From Mycobacterium sp. 852002-51163_SCH5372311 (lineage in GTDB: Bacteria > Actinomycetota > Actinomycetes > Mycobacteriales > Mycobacteriaceae), in NCBI RefSeq assembly GCF_001667115.1, contig NZ_LZIJ01000193.1:1-64000 (forward strand): DNA of 64,000 bases, read 5' to 3'. Shown piece by piece: positions 16,547 through 25,584 of this stretch. Made by a program: the position numbers and the translations under genes. Position 1 is the stretch's first letter. Every line of letters begins with the position of its first letter. The notes under the pieces were generated by a model. The model saw only the letters and a program-made list of their open reading frames with translations, was not told the DNA's origin and made no database searches.

Positions 16547-17737
16547 ATGGGGCAGTTGTCGCATCGGGAGGACGTCCCGTTCCCGATCTTTGACGCGGAT
16601 AACCATCTCTACGAGCCGCCGGAGGCGCTGACCAAGTACCTGCCCAAGCAGTACAAGGACTTCGTCCAGTACGTGCAGATCAACGGGCGGACGAAGATCG
16701 CGATCCGCGGCCAGATCAGCAACTACATCCCCAACCCGACCTTCGAGGTCGTCGCCCGGCCGGGTGCCTGGGAGGAGTACTTCAAGTACGGCAACCCGGA
16801 CGGCAAGAGCAAGCGCGAGCTGTTCGGTGAGCCGATGCGCGCGATCCCGGCGTTCTTCGAGCCGGGCCCGCGCCTGGAGAAGATGAACGAGCTGGGCCTG
16901 GACCGCACACTGATGTTCCCGACGCTGGCAAGCCTGCTCGAGGAGAGGCTGCGCGACGACCCGGTCGCGGTCCACGTCCTGATCCACGCGCTGAACGAAT
17001 GGCTCGACGAGGTCTGGGGCTTCAACTACCAGAACCGGATCTTCACCACCCCGGTCATCACCCTGCCGATTGTCGAGAAGGCGATCGAGGAACTGGAGTG
17101 GGCGGTGAAGCGCGGTGCCCGCGCGATCCTGGTGCGCCCGGCTCCCGTTCCCGGCTTCCGTGGCCCGCGGTCGTTCGCGGTGCCCGAGTTCGACCCCTTC
17201 TGGGAGCGGGTCGTCGAGCACGACGTGCTGGTCGGCATGCACTCGAGCGACAGCGGCTACTCTCGATACACCTCCGAGTGGGACGGCGCCGAACAGGAGA
17301 TGCTGCCCTTCCAAACCAATGCGATGGGCATCCTCAACGAGTGGCGGCCCATCCAGGATGCGGTGGGTTCGTGGGTGATCCACGGGGCGCTCTACCGCCA
17401 CCCGAAGCTGAAGGTCGCGATCGTCGAGGCCGGTTCGAAGTGGATGACCCCATTGCTGGACGGTCTGGCCGAGGTCTTCCGGAAGGCCCCGGAGGTTTTC
17501 CCGAGCGACCCGGTCGAGATGGTGAAGAACCGGATCCACGTCAGCCCGTTCTTCGAGGACGGCATCGACGATCTGGTCAACCTCGTCGGCGTGGACCAGG
17601 TGCTGTACGGCTCGGATTGGCCGCACCCGGAAGGGCTGGCGGAGCCGACGTTCTACGTCAACGCGCTGTCGCACCTGTCCGTTGACGACCAGGCAAAGAT
17701 TATGGGCGGTAACCTCGGTCGGCTCGTCACGGTGTGA
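16547..17737 (+). CDS. Amidohydrolase-2 family metal-dependent hydrolase/decarboxylase
   Basis: 396 residues with a strong ribosome site (AAGGAGG). It is a TIM-barrel amidohydrolase: DADNH near residue 17 (the DxDxH metal motif), VGMHSSDSG mid-protein (His ligand) and LYGSDWPHPEG near the C-terminus (Asp ligand with the family SDWPH signature). Relatives include ACMSD-type decarboxylases and hydrolases of ring-cleavage products; mycobacteria carry many of unknown substrate. It starts a tight operon with an acyl-CoA ligase (GTGA overlap), which suggests work on a carboxylic acid that is then activated to its CoA ester. Confidence 0.88.
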   Translation: MGQLSHREDVPFPIFDADNHLYEPPEALTKYLPKQYKDFVQYVQINGRTKIAIRGQISNYIPNPTFEVVARPGAWEEYFKYGNPDGKSKRELFGEPMRAIPAFFEPGPRLEKMNELGLDRTLMFPTLASLLEERLRDDPVAVHVLIHALNEWLDEVWGFNYQNRIFTTPVITLPIVEKAIEELEWAVKRGARAILVRPAPVPGFRGPRSFAVPEFDPFWERVVEHDVLVGMHSSDSGYSRYTSEWDGAEQEMLPFQTNAMGILNEWRPIQDAVGSWVIHGALYRHPKLKVAIVEAGSKWMTPLLDGLAEVFRKAPEVFPSDPVEMVKNRIHVSPFFEDGIDDLVNLVGVDQVLYGSDWPHPEGLAEPTFYVNALSHLSVDDQAKIMGGNLGRLVTV

Positions 17738-19179
17738 CAGGCGGGCCAATCGGCAGCTGGCAGACCATCCCCGAGATGGTCCTGAGCGCGGCCGCCCGCT
17801 TCGGCGACGCCGAAGCCGTCGTCGACGGACCGCTGCGACTGAGCTTTGCCCAGCTCGTAGACCGGATCCGTTGTGCTGCAGGCGCTTTCGCGTCATTTGG
17901 GATCGACAAGGGCGACCGGGTCGCCATCTGGGCGCCCAACTCGGCTGAATGGATCATCGCGGCGTTCGGGCTGCTCACCGCGGGCGGCGTGCTCGTGCCC
18001 GTCAATACCCGGTTCAAGGCCGAAGAAGCGGGCGACATCATCCTCCGCACCCAAGCGAAGGCCGTCCTGGTGCAGAAGGGCTTTCTGGGCCAGGACTACA
18101 CCGCGCCCGCGGGAATACCCGTCATCGATCTGAAATCCGATTTCCTCGCCGGCGGCTCCCCGTTCGAACGGGCAGTGAACGGCACCGACGTCTCCGACAT
18201 CATCTTCACCTCGGGCACGACCGGCCGCCCGAAGGGCGCGATGTTGAATCATCGCCAAACGCTGCGAATGTACGAGGAGTGGGCGACGCTTGCGGACCTG
18301 CGCGAGGGTGACCGCTATTTGATGATCAACCCCTTCTTCCACACGTTCGGATTGAAGGCGGGACTCGTCGCGTCCTTCCTGCGCGGCGCCACCATGCTGC
18401 CAGTCCCGGTCTTCGACGTCGACAGAGTCGTGGAACTTGTTGAACGCGAACGCATCACGATGCTTCCCGGGCCGCCGACCCTGTATCACTCGTTGCTGAC
18501 GGTGCGCGACAAGTCCAAACTGTCGACCTTGCGGGCCGGCGTGACCGGGGCCGCCGACATCCCGGTCGAACTGGTCCGCCGCATCCATGGCGAACTGCCG
18601 TTCCAGACGCTGATGACCGGTTACGGGCTCACCGAGGCCGGCAACGTGACCCTGTCCCGGCCAGGCGATTCCTTCGAGGACGTGGCCACCACCGCGGGCC
18701 TGCCCTGCGACGGTGTCGAAGTGCGCATTGGCGACGACGGGGAGATCCTGGTCCGCGGGTACAACGTCATGCAGGGCTATCTCGACGATCCGGTCGGCAC
18801 CGCCGAGGCGATCGATGCCGATGGCTGGCTGCACACCGGCGACCTGGGCAACTTCGACGCGGCCGGGCGCCTGCGCGTTGTCGGGCGCAAGAAGGACATG
18901 TTCATCGTGGGCGGCTTCAACGCCTACCCCGCCGAGATCGAGGGCTTTCTGCTGGAGCACCCCGTGGTGGCGCAAGCAGCCGTGATCGGCATTCCCGACG
19001 ACCGGCTCGGCCAGGTGGGTAAGGCTTTCGTCGTGGCGAAGTCTAAAGTGTCTGCAGAGGACTTGCTCGCGTGGTGCCGAGAACGGATGGCGGGATTCAA
19101 AGTGCCGAGATCCATCGAGTTTCGCGACGAACTGCCGCTGAACGCCACGGGGAAAGTGATGAAGGACCAACTCCGTTGA
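17734..19179 (+). CDS. Acyl-CoA synthetase (FadD family)
   Basis: 481 residues with a GTG start overlapping the amidohydrolase stop. All adenylate-forming motifs are present: TSGTTGRPKG (about 161-170), GYGLTEAG, HTGDLG, and the C-terminal GRKKDMFIVGG plus NATGKVMKDQLR with the catalytic Lys. It should form an acyl-adenylate and then a CoA thioester. The length of about 480 is close to FadD3-like ligases for short or ring-derived acids rather than the long fatty-acyl ligases. The substrate is unknown. It is second gene of the 16547-20002 operon. Confidence 0.9.
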   Translation: MTGGPIGSWQTIPEMVLSAAARFGDAEAVVDGPLRLSFAQLVDRIRCAAGAFASFGIDKGDRVAIWAPNSAEWIIAAFGLLTAGGVLVPVNTRFKAEEAGDIILRTQAKAVLVQKGFLGQDYTAPAGIPVIDLKSDFLAGGSPFERAVNGTDVSDIIFTSGTTGRPKGAMLNHRQTLRMYEEWATLADLREGDRYLMINPFFHTFGLKAGLVASFLRGATMLPVPVFDVDRVVELVERERITMLPGPPTLYHSLLTVRDKSKLSTLRAGVTGAADIPVELVRRIHGELPFQTLMTGYGLTEAGNVTLSRPGDSFEDVATTAGLPCDGVEVRIGDDGEILVRGYNVMQGYLDDPVGTAEAIDADGWLHTGDLGNFDAAGRLRVVGRKKDMFIVGGFNAYPAEIEGFLLEHPVVAQAAVIGIPDDRLGQVGKAFVVAKSKVSAEDLLAWCRERMAGFKVPRSIEFRDELPLNATGKVMKDQLR

Positions 19180-19811
19180 GCACCGGCATCATTCAGTCGA
19201 TGGTGATCGCATCTGACTACCGCGTGCCGGACCCGAGCCGGGTGTGGCCGCTGCTCGAGAACAACAAAGCTGCTTTGGCCGACATCGGCGCTCATTACGT
19301 GATGGTCTACACCTCGACGCATGACTATGGCCGCGTGCTGGTGATGATCGGAGTGCACAGCCCTGAGCCGATAGTGGAGCTGCTGCGCTCCCGAGTGTTC
19401 TTCGACTGGTTCGATGCCGTCGGCGTCGACGACATTCCCGCGGTCTTCGCGGGTGCGATCGTCGACAAGATCGTTGCGGGGCCGCAGCCGACGCGTTCGG
19501 CACCGGCTGCGCCCGGCGTCGTGGTGGCCGCGATGGCGTCTGTCGACAACGTCGGGACGCTGATCGCCGGGGTGCATTCGGCGATGGACCGGTTCATCGC
19601 GGCCGGAATCCGAAAGACCTGGATTTTCCAGGCTTTTGACGACCACGACGAGGTATTGATCCTGCAGGAGTTTCCCGACGAGGACAGCGCGCGGGAGTGG
19701 ATCGAGCACCCCGATGCCGCCGCCCAATGGATGACCGGCGCGGGAGTGGGTGCCTACCCGCCGCTGTTCGTCGGCCGGTTCTCCGACATGATGCGCATCC
19801 AACCGGAGTGA
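19176..19811 (+). CDS. Unknown protein with two ferredoxin-like (ABM-like) halves
   Basis: 211 residues if it starts at the TTG inside TTGA at 19176, overlapping the fadD stop; an ATG at 19200 would drop eight residues. Two similar halves are visible. Each has a strand rich in Val/Ala, a helix, and a turn with Asp plus Trp/Phe (HDYGRVLVMIGVHSPEPIVE in the first, DDHDEVLILQEFPDEDSARE in the second). This fits duplicated dimeric alpha/beta-barrel modules. No catalytic residues can be named. It lies between an acyl-CoA ligase and a [2Fe-2S] protein in a tight operon, so a role in the same pathway is likely. Confidence 0.75.
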   Translation: MSTGIIQSMVIASDYRVPDPSRVWPLLENNKAALADIGAHYVMVYTSTHDYGRVLVMIGVHSPEPIVELLRSRVFFDWFDAVGVDDIPAVFAGAIVDKIVAGPQPTRSAPAAPGVVVAAMASVDNVGTLIAGVHSAMDRFIAAGIRKTWIFQAFDDHDEVLILQEFPDEDSAREWIEHPDAAAQWMTGAGVGAYPPLFVGRFSDMMRIQPE

Positions 19812-19816
19812 GCTCG

Positions 19817-20002
19817 ATGTGGGTGTGCCTGTGTAACGGAATCACCAGCCAGATGGTGACCGACGCGGTTGCGGCGGGCGCCTCGACGACGAAGGACGTC
19901 GCCCAAGCCTGCGGGGCCGGCGCCGATTGCGGACGCTGCCGACGGACCGTACGGGCGATGATCGCCTCGACAAGCACCGACCGACCGGCGCACTCGGTGT
20001 AG
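19817..20002 (+). CDS. Bacterioferritin-associated ferredoxin-like (Bfd) [2Fe-2S] protein
   Basis: 61 residues, five bases after the preceding stop, with GGAG eight bases upstream. Cys4, Cys6, Cys38 and Cys41 (VCLCNG and DCGRC) match exactly the spacing of the [2Fe-2S] ligands of E. coli Bfd. Bfd normally reduces bacterioferritin to release iron. Here no ferritin is nearby; the operon partners are an amidohydrolase and an acyl-CoA ligase. It may instead be an electron donor or cluster subunit for this pathway. Confidence 0.88.
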   Translation: MWVCLCNGITSQMVTDAVAAGASTTKDVAQACGAGADCGRCRRTVRAMIASTSTDRPAHSV

Positions 20003-20010
20003 AGGCCGCG

Positions 20011-21687
20011 CTACCGCGTTGGCGGCGACATGGGCCCGACGAGTTGGGCCAGCAGAGGAGGGATTTCAAGCCGCGGCAGGACCACCTCGACCAGCACCAT
20101 GCAGTCCTGATGCTCCGCAGCCGCGGTCAGCGCGTCGTCGAGTTCGCCATAATTTTGCGCGCGAAATGCCAAGTGCCTGGCAACACCGAGGGCTTGGGGG
20201 ATCTCCGTCCAATTCCAGCCGGCAATGTCGTTGTACGGCGCGGTCTTTCCGTGGATCGCTCGCTCGACCGTATAGCCGTCGTTGTTGACCACGACGATCA
20301 CCGGATTCAGCCCTTCGCGGGAGAAAGTGCTCAGCTCTTGCACGGTCAGCTGCGCGGCGCCGTCACCGATCAGCAGCACCGCCCTGCGCTCCGGATGCGC
20401 CACCGCGGCCCCGACCGCGGCAGGCAGCGTGTAACCGATTGAGCCCCACAAGGGTTGACCGATGAAGGTGACGCCCTGCGGCAACCGGTGGTCAGCCATG
20501 CCGTAGAACGACGTACCCTGATCGGCCAGCACCACGTTTCCCGGTGTGAGCGCGTAGCAGAGCCGGTCCCACACCATCTGTTGCGTGAGCGGCTCGTCCC
20601 GCGCCGGCGTCGGCGCCGGCGGACTCGCGGGCGGTGCCACCACGGGCGGCGAGGTTATCTCTCGTCGGGTCAGGATCGTGGTCAGCGCCCGAAGTGCCGC
20701 ACCCATTTCCAGCGGTGCGAACACTTCGTCGGCCACGCTGCTCTGGTACTGCCCGACATCGATCGTGCGGGCGGGGTCGATCCGCTGGCTGAAGAAGCCG
20801 CTGACCATGTCGGTGAACACCACCCCGGCCGTCACCAGCACGGGCGCCTCCTCGATCGCGGTGCGGACCCGTTCGGCACTGGCCGCCCCCGCGTAGATTC
20901 CCAAAAAGTTGGGTGAGCTCTCGTCGAGCAGACTCTTGCCCCACATCAGCGTGGCGTGCGGGACCACGTCGGCGGCCAGCAGCGCTTCGAGCTCGTCGAC
21001 CGCCTGCAACCGATGCACCAGCAAGTCGGCGAGCACTGTCAATTGATGGTCGTCGATCATCGTTGCGGCGGCCTCGGTGAACAGCGCCAGCGCACGCGGG
21101 CTGGTGCCGCCCGCGGGGTGGGGTAGAGGGGCGCCGGGCGGTTCGGTGGGGAAGCGCGCGACGTCGGTGGACAGCAAGATGTATCCGGGCCGCTTCTGCT
21201 CGCGCACCTCGATGAGTACCCGGTCGATTTCCCGGCAAGCCGTTGCCGGCATGAGATTGGTTTGCGCGCAGGTGATTTCGCGACTGATCCGGAAGAAGTG
21301 CTCAAAGTCGCCGTCGCCGAGCGAGTGGTGCAGCGCCCGTCGGGTGCCCTGGGCGTCCTTGGACGGGCCGCCGACGATATGCACCACCGGCACGTGCTCG
21401 GCGTAACTTCCGGCGATCGCGTTGGCCAGCGACAGTTCGCCCACTCCGAATGTCGTTACGACAGCTGACATTCCGCGCAGGCGTCCATATCCGTCCGCGG
21501 CATATCCGGCGTTGAGTTCGTTGGTGCTGCCCACCCAGCGAATGGCCGGATGGGCGACGACGTGGTCGAGGAATTCCAGGTTGTAGTCGCCGGGGACACC
21601 GAAGATCTCCGTCACGCCGAGTTCGGCGAGGCGGTCCAGAAGATAGTCGCCGACGGTGTAGCCGGCATCGCTGGTGGGATCACTCAC
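20011..21687 (-). CDS. kdc: Alpha-keto-acid decarboxylase (TPP-dependent)
   Basis: 558 residues. This is the Rv0853c homologue: thiamine-diphosphate decarboxylase of branched-chain and aromatic 2-oxo acids. Visible motifs are the N-terminal YTVGDYLLDRLAELGVTEIF, the catalytic-Glu loop STNELNAGYAADGYGR, HHSLGDGDF with the paired His, and the C-terminal GDGAAQ...VVVNNDGYTVE that binds Mg-TPP. The GTG at 21687 gives the family N-terminus; the frame is open upstream to 21756 but has no better start. It is divergent from an SRPBCC gene. Confidence 0.93.
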   Translation of the reverse strand: MSDPTSDAGYTVGDYLLDRLAELGVTEIFGVPGDYNLEFLDHVVAHPAIRWVGSTNELNAGYAADGYGRLRGMSAVVTTFGVGELSLANAIAGSYAEHVPVVHIVGGPSKDAQGTRRALHHSLGDGDFEHFFRISREITCAQTNLMPATACREIDRVLIEVREQKRPGYILLSTDVARFPTEPPGAPLPHPAGGTSPRALALFTEAAATMIDDHQLTVLADLLVHRLQAVDELEALLAADVVPHATLMWGKSLLDESSPNFLGIYAGAASAERVRTAIEEAPVLVTAGVVFTDMVSGFFSQRIDPARTIDVGQYQSSVADEVFAPLEMGAALRALTTILTRREITSPPVVAPPASPPAPTPARDEPLTQQMVWDRLCYALTPGNVVLADQGTSFYGMADHRLPQGVTFIGQPLWGSIGYTLPAAVGAAVAHPERRAVLLIGDGAAQLTVQELSTFSREGLNPVIVVVNNDGYTVERAIHGKTAPYNDIAGWNWTEIPQALGVARHLAFRAQNYGELDDALTAAAEHQDCMVLVEVVLPRLEIPPLLAQLVGPMSPPTR

Positions 21688-21749
21688 GACCACGACGGTA
21701 CGCCGCCGAAACCGCGCCCCTTGGGACGCCATTTCGCTATGGTGCGGGC

Positions 21750-22193
21750 ATGGCAATCAAAGAATCCCGCGACATCGTCATCGAAGCCAGTCCCGAGGAG
21801 ATCCTGGACGTCATCGCCGACTTCGAAGCGATGCCCGAGTGGTCCGAGCCCCACCAGAGCGCCGAGATCCTCGAGACGGGAGCCGACGGCCGGCCCAGCA
21901 GAGTCAAGATGAAGGTCAGGACGGCGGGTATCACCGACGAGCAGGTGGTGGCCTACACCTGGAGCGGCGACGAGGTGACGTGGACCCTGGTCAGTTCCGG
22001 CCAGCAAAAGTCGCAGGACGGCAAATACACCTTGGTGCCGCAGGACGACGGGACCTTGGTCAAGATGGAAATCAGCGTCGACCCGAACGTGCCGCTGCCC
22101 GGCTTCGTGCTCAAGCGTGCCGTCAAGGGAACGATCGACTCCGCCACTAAGGAGTTGCGCAACCGGGTGCTGAAGGTCAAGAAGGGTAAGTAG
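21750..22193 (+). CDS. SRPBCC/START-like lipid-binding protein (Rv0854 homologue)
   Basis: 147 residues. It has the START-like fold typical of the polyketide cyclase/Bet v1 group: SRDIVIEASPEEILDVIADF at the start, the MPEWSEPHQSAEI strand, and a long C-terminal helix (VLKRAVKGTIDSATKEL). These proteins bind a hydrophobic ligand in the cavity; no ligand is known. Two paralogues lie at 23331 and 23832, flanking far. It is divergent from kdc with a 62-base gap. Confidence 0.88.
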   Translation: MAIKESRDIVIEASPEEILDVIADFEAMPEWSEPHQSAEILETGADGRPSRVKMKVRTAGITDEQVVAYTWSGDEVTWTLVSSGQQKSQDGKYTLVPQDDGTLVKMEISVDPNVPLPGFVLKRAVKGTIDSATKELRNRVLKVKKGK

Positions 22194-22198
22194 CTCAG

Positions 22199-23278
22199 GT
22201 GACCAACGGTGGGCCCCTGGCCGGCGTGCGCGTCATCGAACTCGGCGGGATCGGGCCCGGGCCACACGCGGGAATGGTGCTCGCCGACTTGGGGGCCGAT
22301 GTGGTGCGGGTGCGCCGGCCCGGCGGGCTGCAGATGCCGTCTGAAGATCGCGACCTGCTGCACCGCGGGAAGCGGATCGTCGACCTGGACGTCAAGACGC
22401 AGCCTCAGGAGCTACTGGGGCTGGCCGCCAAGGCCGACGTGCTGCTGGACTGCTTCCGGCCCGGCACCTGCGAGCGTCTCGGGATTGGGCCCGACGACTG
22501 CGCGGCGGTGAACCCGCGACTGATCTATGCCCGCATCACCGGTTGGGGACAGGACGGGCCGCTGGCCCCGACCGCAGGCCACGACATCAACTATTTGTCG
22601 CAGACCGGGGCGCTGTCGGCGCTGGGCTACCGCGACCGGCCGCCGATGCCACCGCTGAACCTGGTCGCCGACTTCGGCGGCGGCTCGATGCTGGTGCTGC
22701 TGGGCATCGTTTCCGCGCTGTACGAACGCGAACGATCGGGCAAGGGTCAGGTCGTCGACGCCGCGATGGTTGACGGGGTCAGTGTGCTCGCCCAGATGAT
22801 GTGGACCATGAAGTCGACCGGGGCGCTGCGCGACGAGCGCGAGTCGTTTCTGCTCGACGGCGGCGCCCCGTTCTACCGCTGCTACGAGACCTCCGACGGC
22901 AAGTACATGGCCGTCGGCGCCATTGAGCCGCAATTTTTCGCGGCGTTGCTGGCCGGGCTCGGGCTTGCGGCCGACAAGGTGCCCAGCCAGCTCGACATCG
23001 GGTCCTACCCGCAAATGCACGACCTGTTCGCGCAGCGGTTCGCCAGCCGGACCCGTGACGAGTGGACACAGGTTTTCGCCGGAACCGACGCGTGCGTCAC
23101 GCCGGTGTTGACGTGGAGCGAAGCCGCCGCCAACGACCACTTGAATGCGCGGTCCACGGTGATCACCGCCCACGGCGTAGCGCAGGCCGCGCCCGCGCCG
23201 CGGTTTTCCCGAACACCGGCCGGACCGGTCGGGCCGCCCCCGGCCGACACCACGCCCATCACTGAAATCCACTGGTAA
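22199..23278 (+). CDS. far: Fatty-acyl-CoA racemase / CoA-transferase family III
   Basis: 359 residues with a GTG start five bases after the SRPBCC stop. It is the Rv0855 (far) homologue, related to alpha-methylacyl-CoA racemase. Family features are GVRVIELGGIGPGPHAGMVL near the N-terminus, LLDCFRPGTCERLGIGPDD, ARITGWGQDGP, a GHDINYLS loop (active-site His/Asp region) and GGGSMLVLLGI. Racemases of this group epimerise 2-methylacyl-CoA so that branched chains can enter beta-oxidation. The context with fadA and fadB fits that. Confidence 0.92.
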   Translation: MTNGGPLAGVRVIELGGIGPGPHAGMVLADLGADVVRVRRPGGLQMPSEDRDLLHRGKRIVDLDVKTQPQELLGLAAKADVLLDCFRPGTCERLGIGPDDCAAVNPRLIYARITGWGQDGPLAPTAGHDINYLSQTGALSALGYRDRPPMPPLNLVADFGGGSMLVLLGIVSALYERERSGKGQVVDAAMVDGVSVLAQMMWTMKSTGALRDERESFLLDGGAPFYRCYETSDGKYMAVGAIEPQFFAALLAGLGLAADKVPSQLDIGSYPQMHDLFAQRFASRTRDEWTQVFAGTDACVTPVLTWSEAAANDHLNARSTVITAHGVAQAAPAPRFSRTPAGPVGPPPADTTPITEIHW

Positions 23279-23330
23279 TCATTGCGTCAAACACTCCACC
23301 AGCGGGGACAGGGTTGCTAGGTTGGCATCA

Positions 23331-23789
23331 GTGGCTGTACAAGCATCGCGGGAAATTGTGATTGACGCGCCGCCGGACGTGATCATGCAGGCGTTGGGCG
23401 AGGTTGATGTCTTGTCGCAGTGGTCTCCGTTGCACAAGCGAGTCGAAGTGCTCGATCGCTATCCAGACGGTAGGCCGCACCACGTCAAGGCCACCGTCAA
23501 AATCATGGGGCTCGTCGACAACGAGGTCTTGGAATATCACTGGGGTCCGGACTGGGTGGTATACGACGTCAAGGAGACTTTCCAGCAGCGTGGTCAACAC
23601 ATCGAGTACCGGGTCCAGCCAGAAGGCTTGGACAAGAGCCGGGTGTGTTTCGATATCACCGTCGAACCGTCGGGTCCAATTCCGGGTTTCATTGTCAAGC
23701 GTGCGACCAAGGTGGTTCTCGACGCCGCGACCGAGGGGCTGCGCAATTGGGTTGCGAACAAGGGAGCTGTCCGGGGCAGCGAGGACTGA
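23331..23789 (+). CDS. SRPBCC/START-like protein (Rv0856 homologue)
   Basis: 152 residues. The GTG at 23331 gives the start MAVQASREIVIDAPPD, almost identical to the neighbour at 23832, so this start is preferred over the TTG three codons earlier. It has a START-like fold with the EYHWGPDWVVYDVKET segment and the final helix GFIVKRATKVVLDAATEGLR. It is a tandem paralogue of the next gene. Ligand unknown. Confidence 0.88.
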   Translation: MAVQASREIVIDAPPDVIMQALGEVDVLSQWSPLHKRVEVLDRYPDGRPHHVKATVKIMGLVDNEVLEYHWGPDWVVYDVKETFQQRGQHIEYRVQPEGLDKSRVCFDITVEPSGPIPGFIVKRATKVVLDAATEGLRNWVANKGAVRGSED

Positions 23790-23831
23790 TCGCGGTGTCG
23801 GTGCAGCAGTTGGATTGCTAATTTCGGACCA

Positions 23832-24269
23832 GTGGCTGTACAGGCATCGCGAGAGATCGTCATCGATGCGCCGCCGGAAGTGATCCTGGACGCGCTCGCC
23901 GATATCGGCTCGGTTCCGGTGTGGTCTTCGGTACACAAGCGGGCGGAGGTCATCGACACCTATCCCGACGGGCGTCCACACCACGCCAAGGTCACGGTCA
24001 AGGTGATCGGCATAGTCGATCATGAAGTGATCGAATTCCATTGGGGGCCGGACTGGATGGTGTGGGACGCCGAGAAGACCGTGCACCAGCACGGCCAGCA
24101 CGTCGAGTACACGATGCAACGCGAGGGAGTGGACCGCACCCGGGTGCGTTTCGAGATCACCTTGGAGCCGTCGGCGCCGTTGCCGGAGTTTCTGGTGAAC
24201 CGAGCGCGCAAGAAGGTGTTGAGTTCCGCAACCGAGGGGCTGCGCGATTTCGTCATGAACCGGAAGTAA
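23832..24269 (+). CDS. SRPBCC/START-like protein (Rv0857 homologue)
   Basis: 145 residues with a GTG start. It is closely similar to the preceding gene along its whole length (DRYPDGRPHH against DTYPDGRPHH; EYHWGPDW against EFHWGPDW), so it is a recent tandem duplicate. The last 17 bases overlap, in convergent orientation, the 3' end of dapC. Confidence 0.88.
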   Translation: MAVQASREIVIDAPPEVILDALADIGSVPVWSSVHKRAEVIDTYPDGRPHHAKVTVKVIGIVDHEVIEFHWGPDWMVWDAEKTVHQHGQHVEYTMQREGVDRTRVRFEITLEPSAPLPEFLVNRARKKVLSSATEGLRDFVMNRK

Positions 24270-25461
24270 TCGATTCTTCACGGAGCTTGCCCAGACGCCT
24301 GATCGCCTCGTCGAGGGTGTCATCGGTCTTGCAAAAGGTGAAGCGTACCAGGTGATTCCAGATCTCGGCATAGGCCGCGTCCGGATCGCAGAACGCCGAC
24401 ATCGGGATGGCCGCCACTCCAACCTTCTGCGGCAGCGCCGCGCAGAACGCGGTGCTGTCGGCGTAGCCCAGCGGGCGTGGGTCGGCGCACAGAAAGTAGG
24501 TGCCGTAGCTGTCGTGGACCGCGAAGCCGATATCGGCCAGCCCCGCCGCCAGCCGGTCGCGTCTGGCTTGCAAGCGTGTTCTCAGGGCGGTCACCCACGC
24601 GTCCTGGGTGTCGAGCGCCAAAGCCACCGCGGGCTGCAGCGGCGCGCCGCCCACGTAACTCAAATATTGTTTGGCCGCGCGCAGTCCGGCGATGAGTTGT
24701 CTTGGGCCGCAGGCCCATCCGATCTTCCAGCCGGTGCAGTTGAACATCTTGGCCGCGCTCGAGATGGTGACTGTTCGTTCGGCCATGCCGTCGAAACCCG
24801 CCAGCGGAAGGTGTCGGGGGCTTTCCTGGCCTTGAGGAGAGGGGTACACCAGGTGCTCGTATACCTCGTCGGTGATCACCAAAAGGTCTGCGGTCACTGC
24901 GATCTCGGCAATGGCCGCCAGCTCGGTGGCGTTGTACACCGCACCCGTCGGGTTGTGTGGGGAGTTGACGATCAGTGCGCGGGTTCGCGGCGTCAGCGCG
25001 TTCCGTATTGCGTCGGGGTCCAGAGCAAAGCCGCGACCATTGGGGACCAGCGGTACGGGCACCCGCTGGGCACCGGCCATCGCCACCACCGGCGAGTAGG
25101 AGTCGTAGAACGGCTCGATCAGCAGCACCTCCGAGCCGGGTTCGACCAGCCCGAGCACTGCTGACGCGATGGCTTCGGTGGCTCCGACCGTCACGAGCAC
25201 TTCGGTCTCGGGGTCGTAGTCGATGCCGAAGTGCCTTTTACGCTGTGCGGCGATCGCCTCGCGCAGCGGCAGGATGCCGAGGCCCGGTGGGTACTGGTTG
25301 ACGCCGTCGGCGATGGCGTCTTGGGCGGCCCGGAGCATCTCCGGCGGTCCGTCCTCGTCGGGAAAGCCCTGTCCGAGGTTCACCGCGCCGATGCGCGCGG
25401 CCAGGGCCGACATCTCGGCGAACACCGTCGTGGCGTAGGGCCGCAGCCGCGACACCGTCAT
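24253..25461 (-). CDS. dapC: N-succinyldiaminopimelate aminotransferase (class I PLP aminotransferase)
   Basis: 402 residues; the start at 25461 gives the family N-terminus (TVSRLRPYATTVFAEMSAL) and drops a repeat-derived upstream extension. The Rv0858c homologue acts in lysine/meso-DAP synthesis. PLP-binding features are NLGQGFPDEDGP, NSPHNPTGAVY (Asn-Pro), ITDEVYEHLVY (Asp and Tyr) and ISSAAKMFNCTGWKIGW with the Schiff-base Lys, plus a C-terminal RFTFCK carboxylate-binding Arg. The family also contains kynurenine/glutamine aminotransferases, so the substrate is assigned by synteny. Confidence 0.9.
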   Translation of the reverse strand: MTVSRLRPYATTVFAEMSALAARIGAVNLGQGFPDEDGPPEMLRAAQDAIADGVNQYPPGLGILPLREAIAAQRKRHFGIDYDPETEVLVTVGATEAIASAVLGLVEPGSEVLLIEPFYDSYSPVVAMAGAQRVPVPLVPNGRGFALDPDAIRNALTPRTRALIVNSPHNPTGAVYNATELAAIAEIAVTADLLVITDEVYEHLVYPSPQGQESPRHLPLAGFDGMAERTVTISSAAKMFNCTGWKIGWACGPRQLIAGLRAAKQYLSYVGGAPLQPAVALALDTQDAWVTALRTRLQARRDRLAAGLADIGFAVHDSYGTYFLCADPRPLGYADSTAFCAALPQKVGVAAIPMSAFCDPDAAYAEIWNHLVRFTFCKTDDTLDEAIRRLGKLREESITSGS

Positions 25462-25584
25462 GGTCGTCGAGCTTAAGGTGCGGCGCGCGCTTGCGGGCGG
25501 TAGTCGGACGGCTGTCGTCACACCCGTCACATTCCAATCTGGCCGCAAGCGTACGTTGATTTGTCTGCCTTTGCGCGGCATCGA

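Noticed and set aside
15206..17896. Open frame of about 900 codons on the minus strand
   Set aside because: Only the part 15206-15940 shows a protein family. The rest is antisense to the amidohydrolase and lipoprotein genes and is open because of high GC third positions.
19817..20002. Considered as a ferredoxin for the P450 at 12944
   Set aside because: The Cys spacing is that of Bfd, not of a P450 [3Fe-4S] ferredoxin, and it is operon-linked to the acyl-CoA ligase instead.
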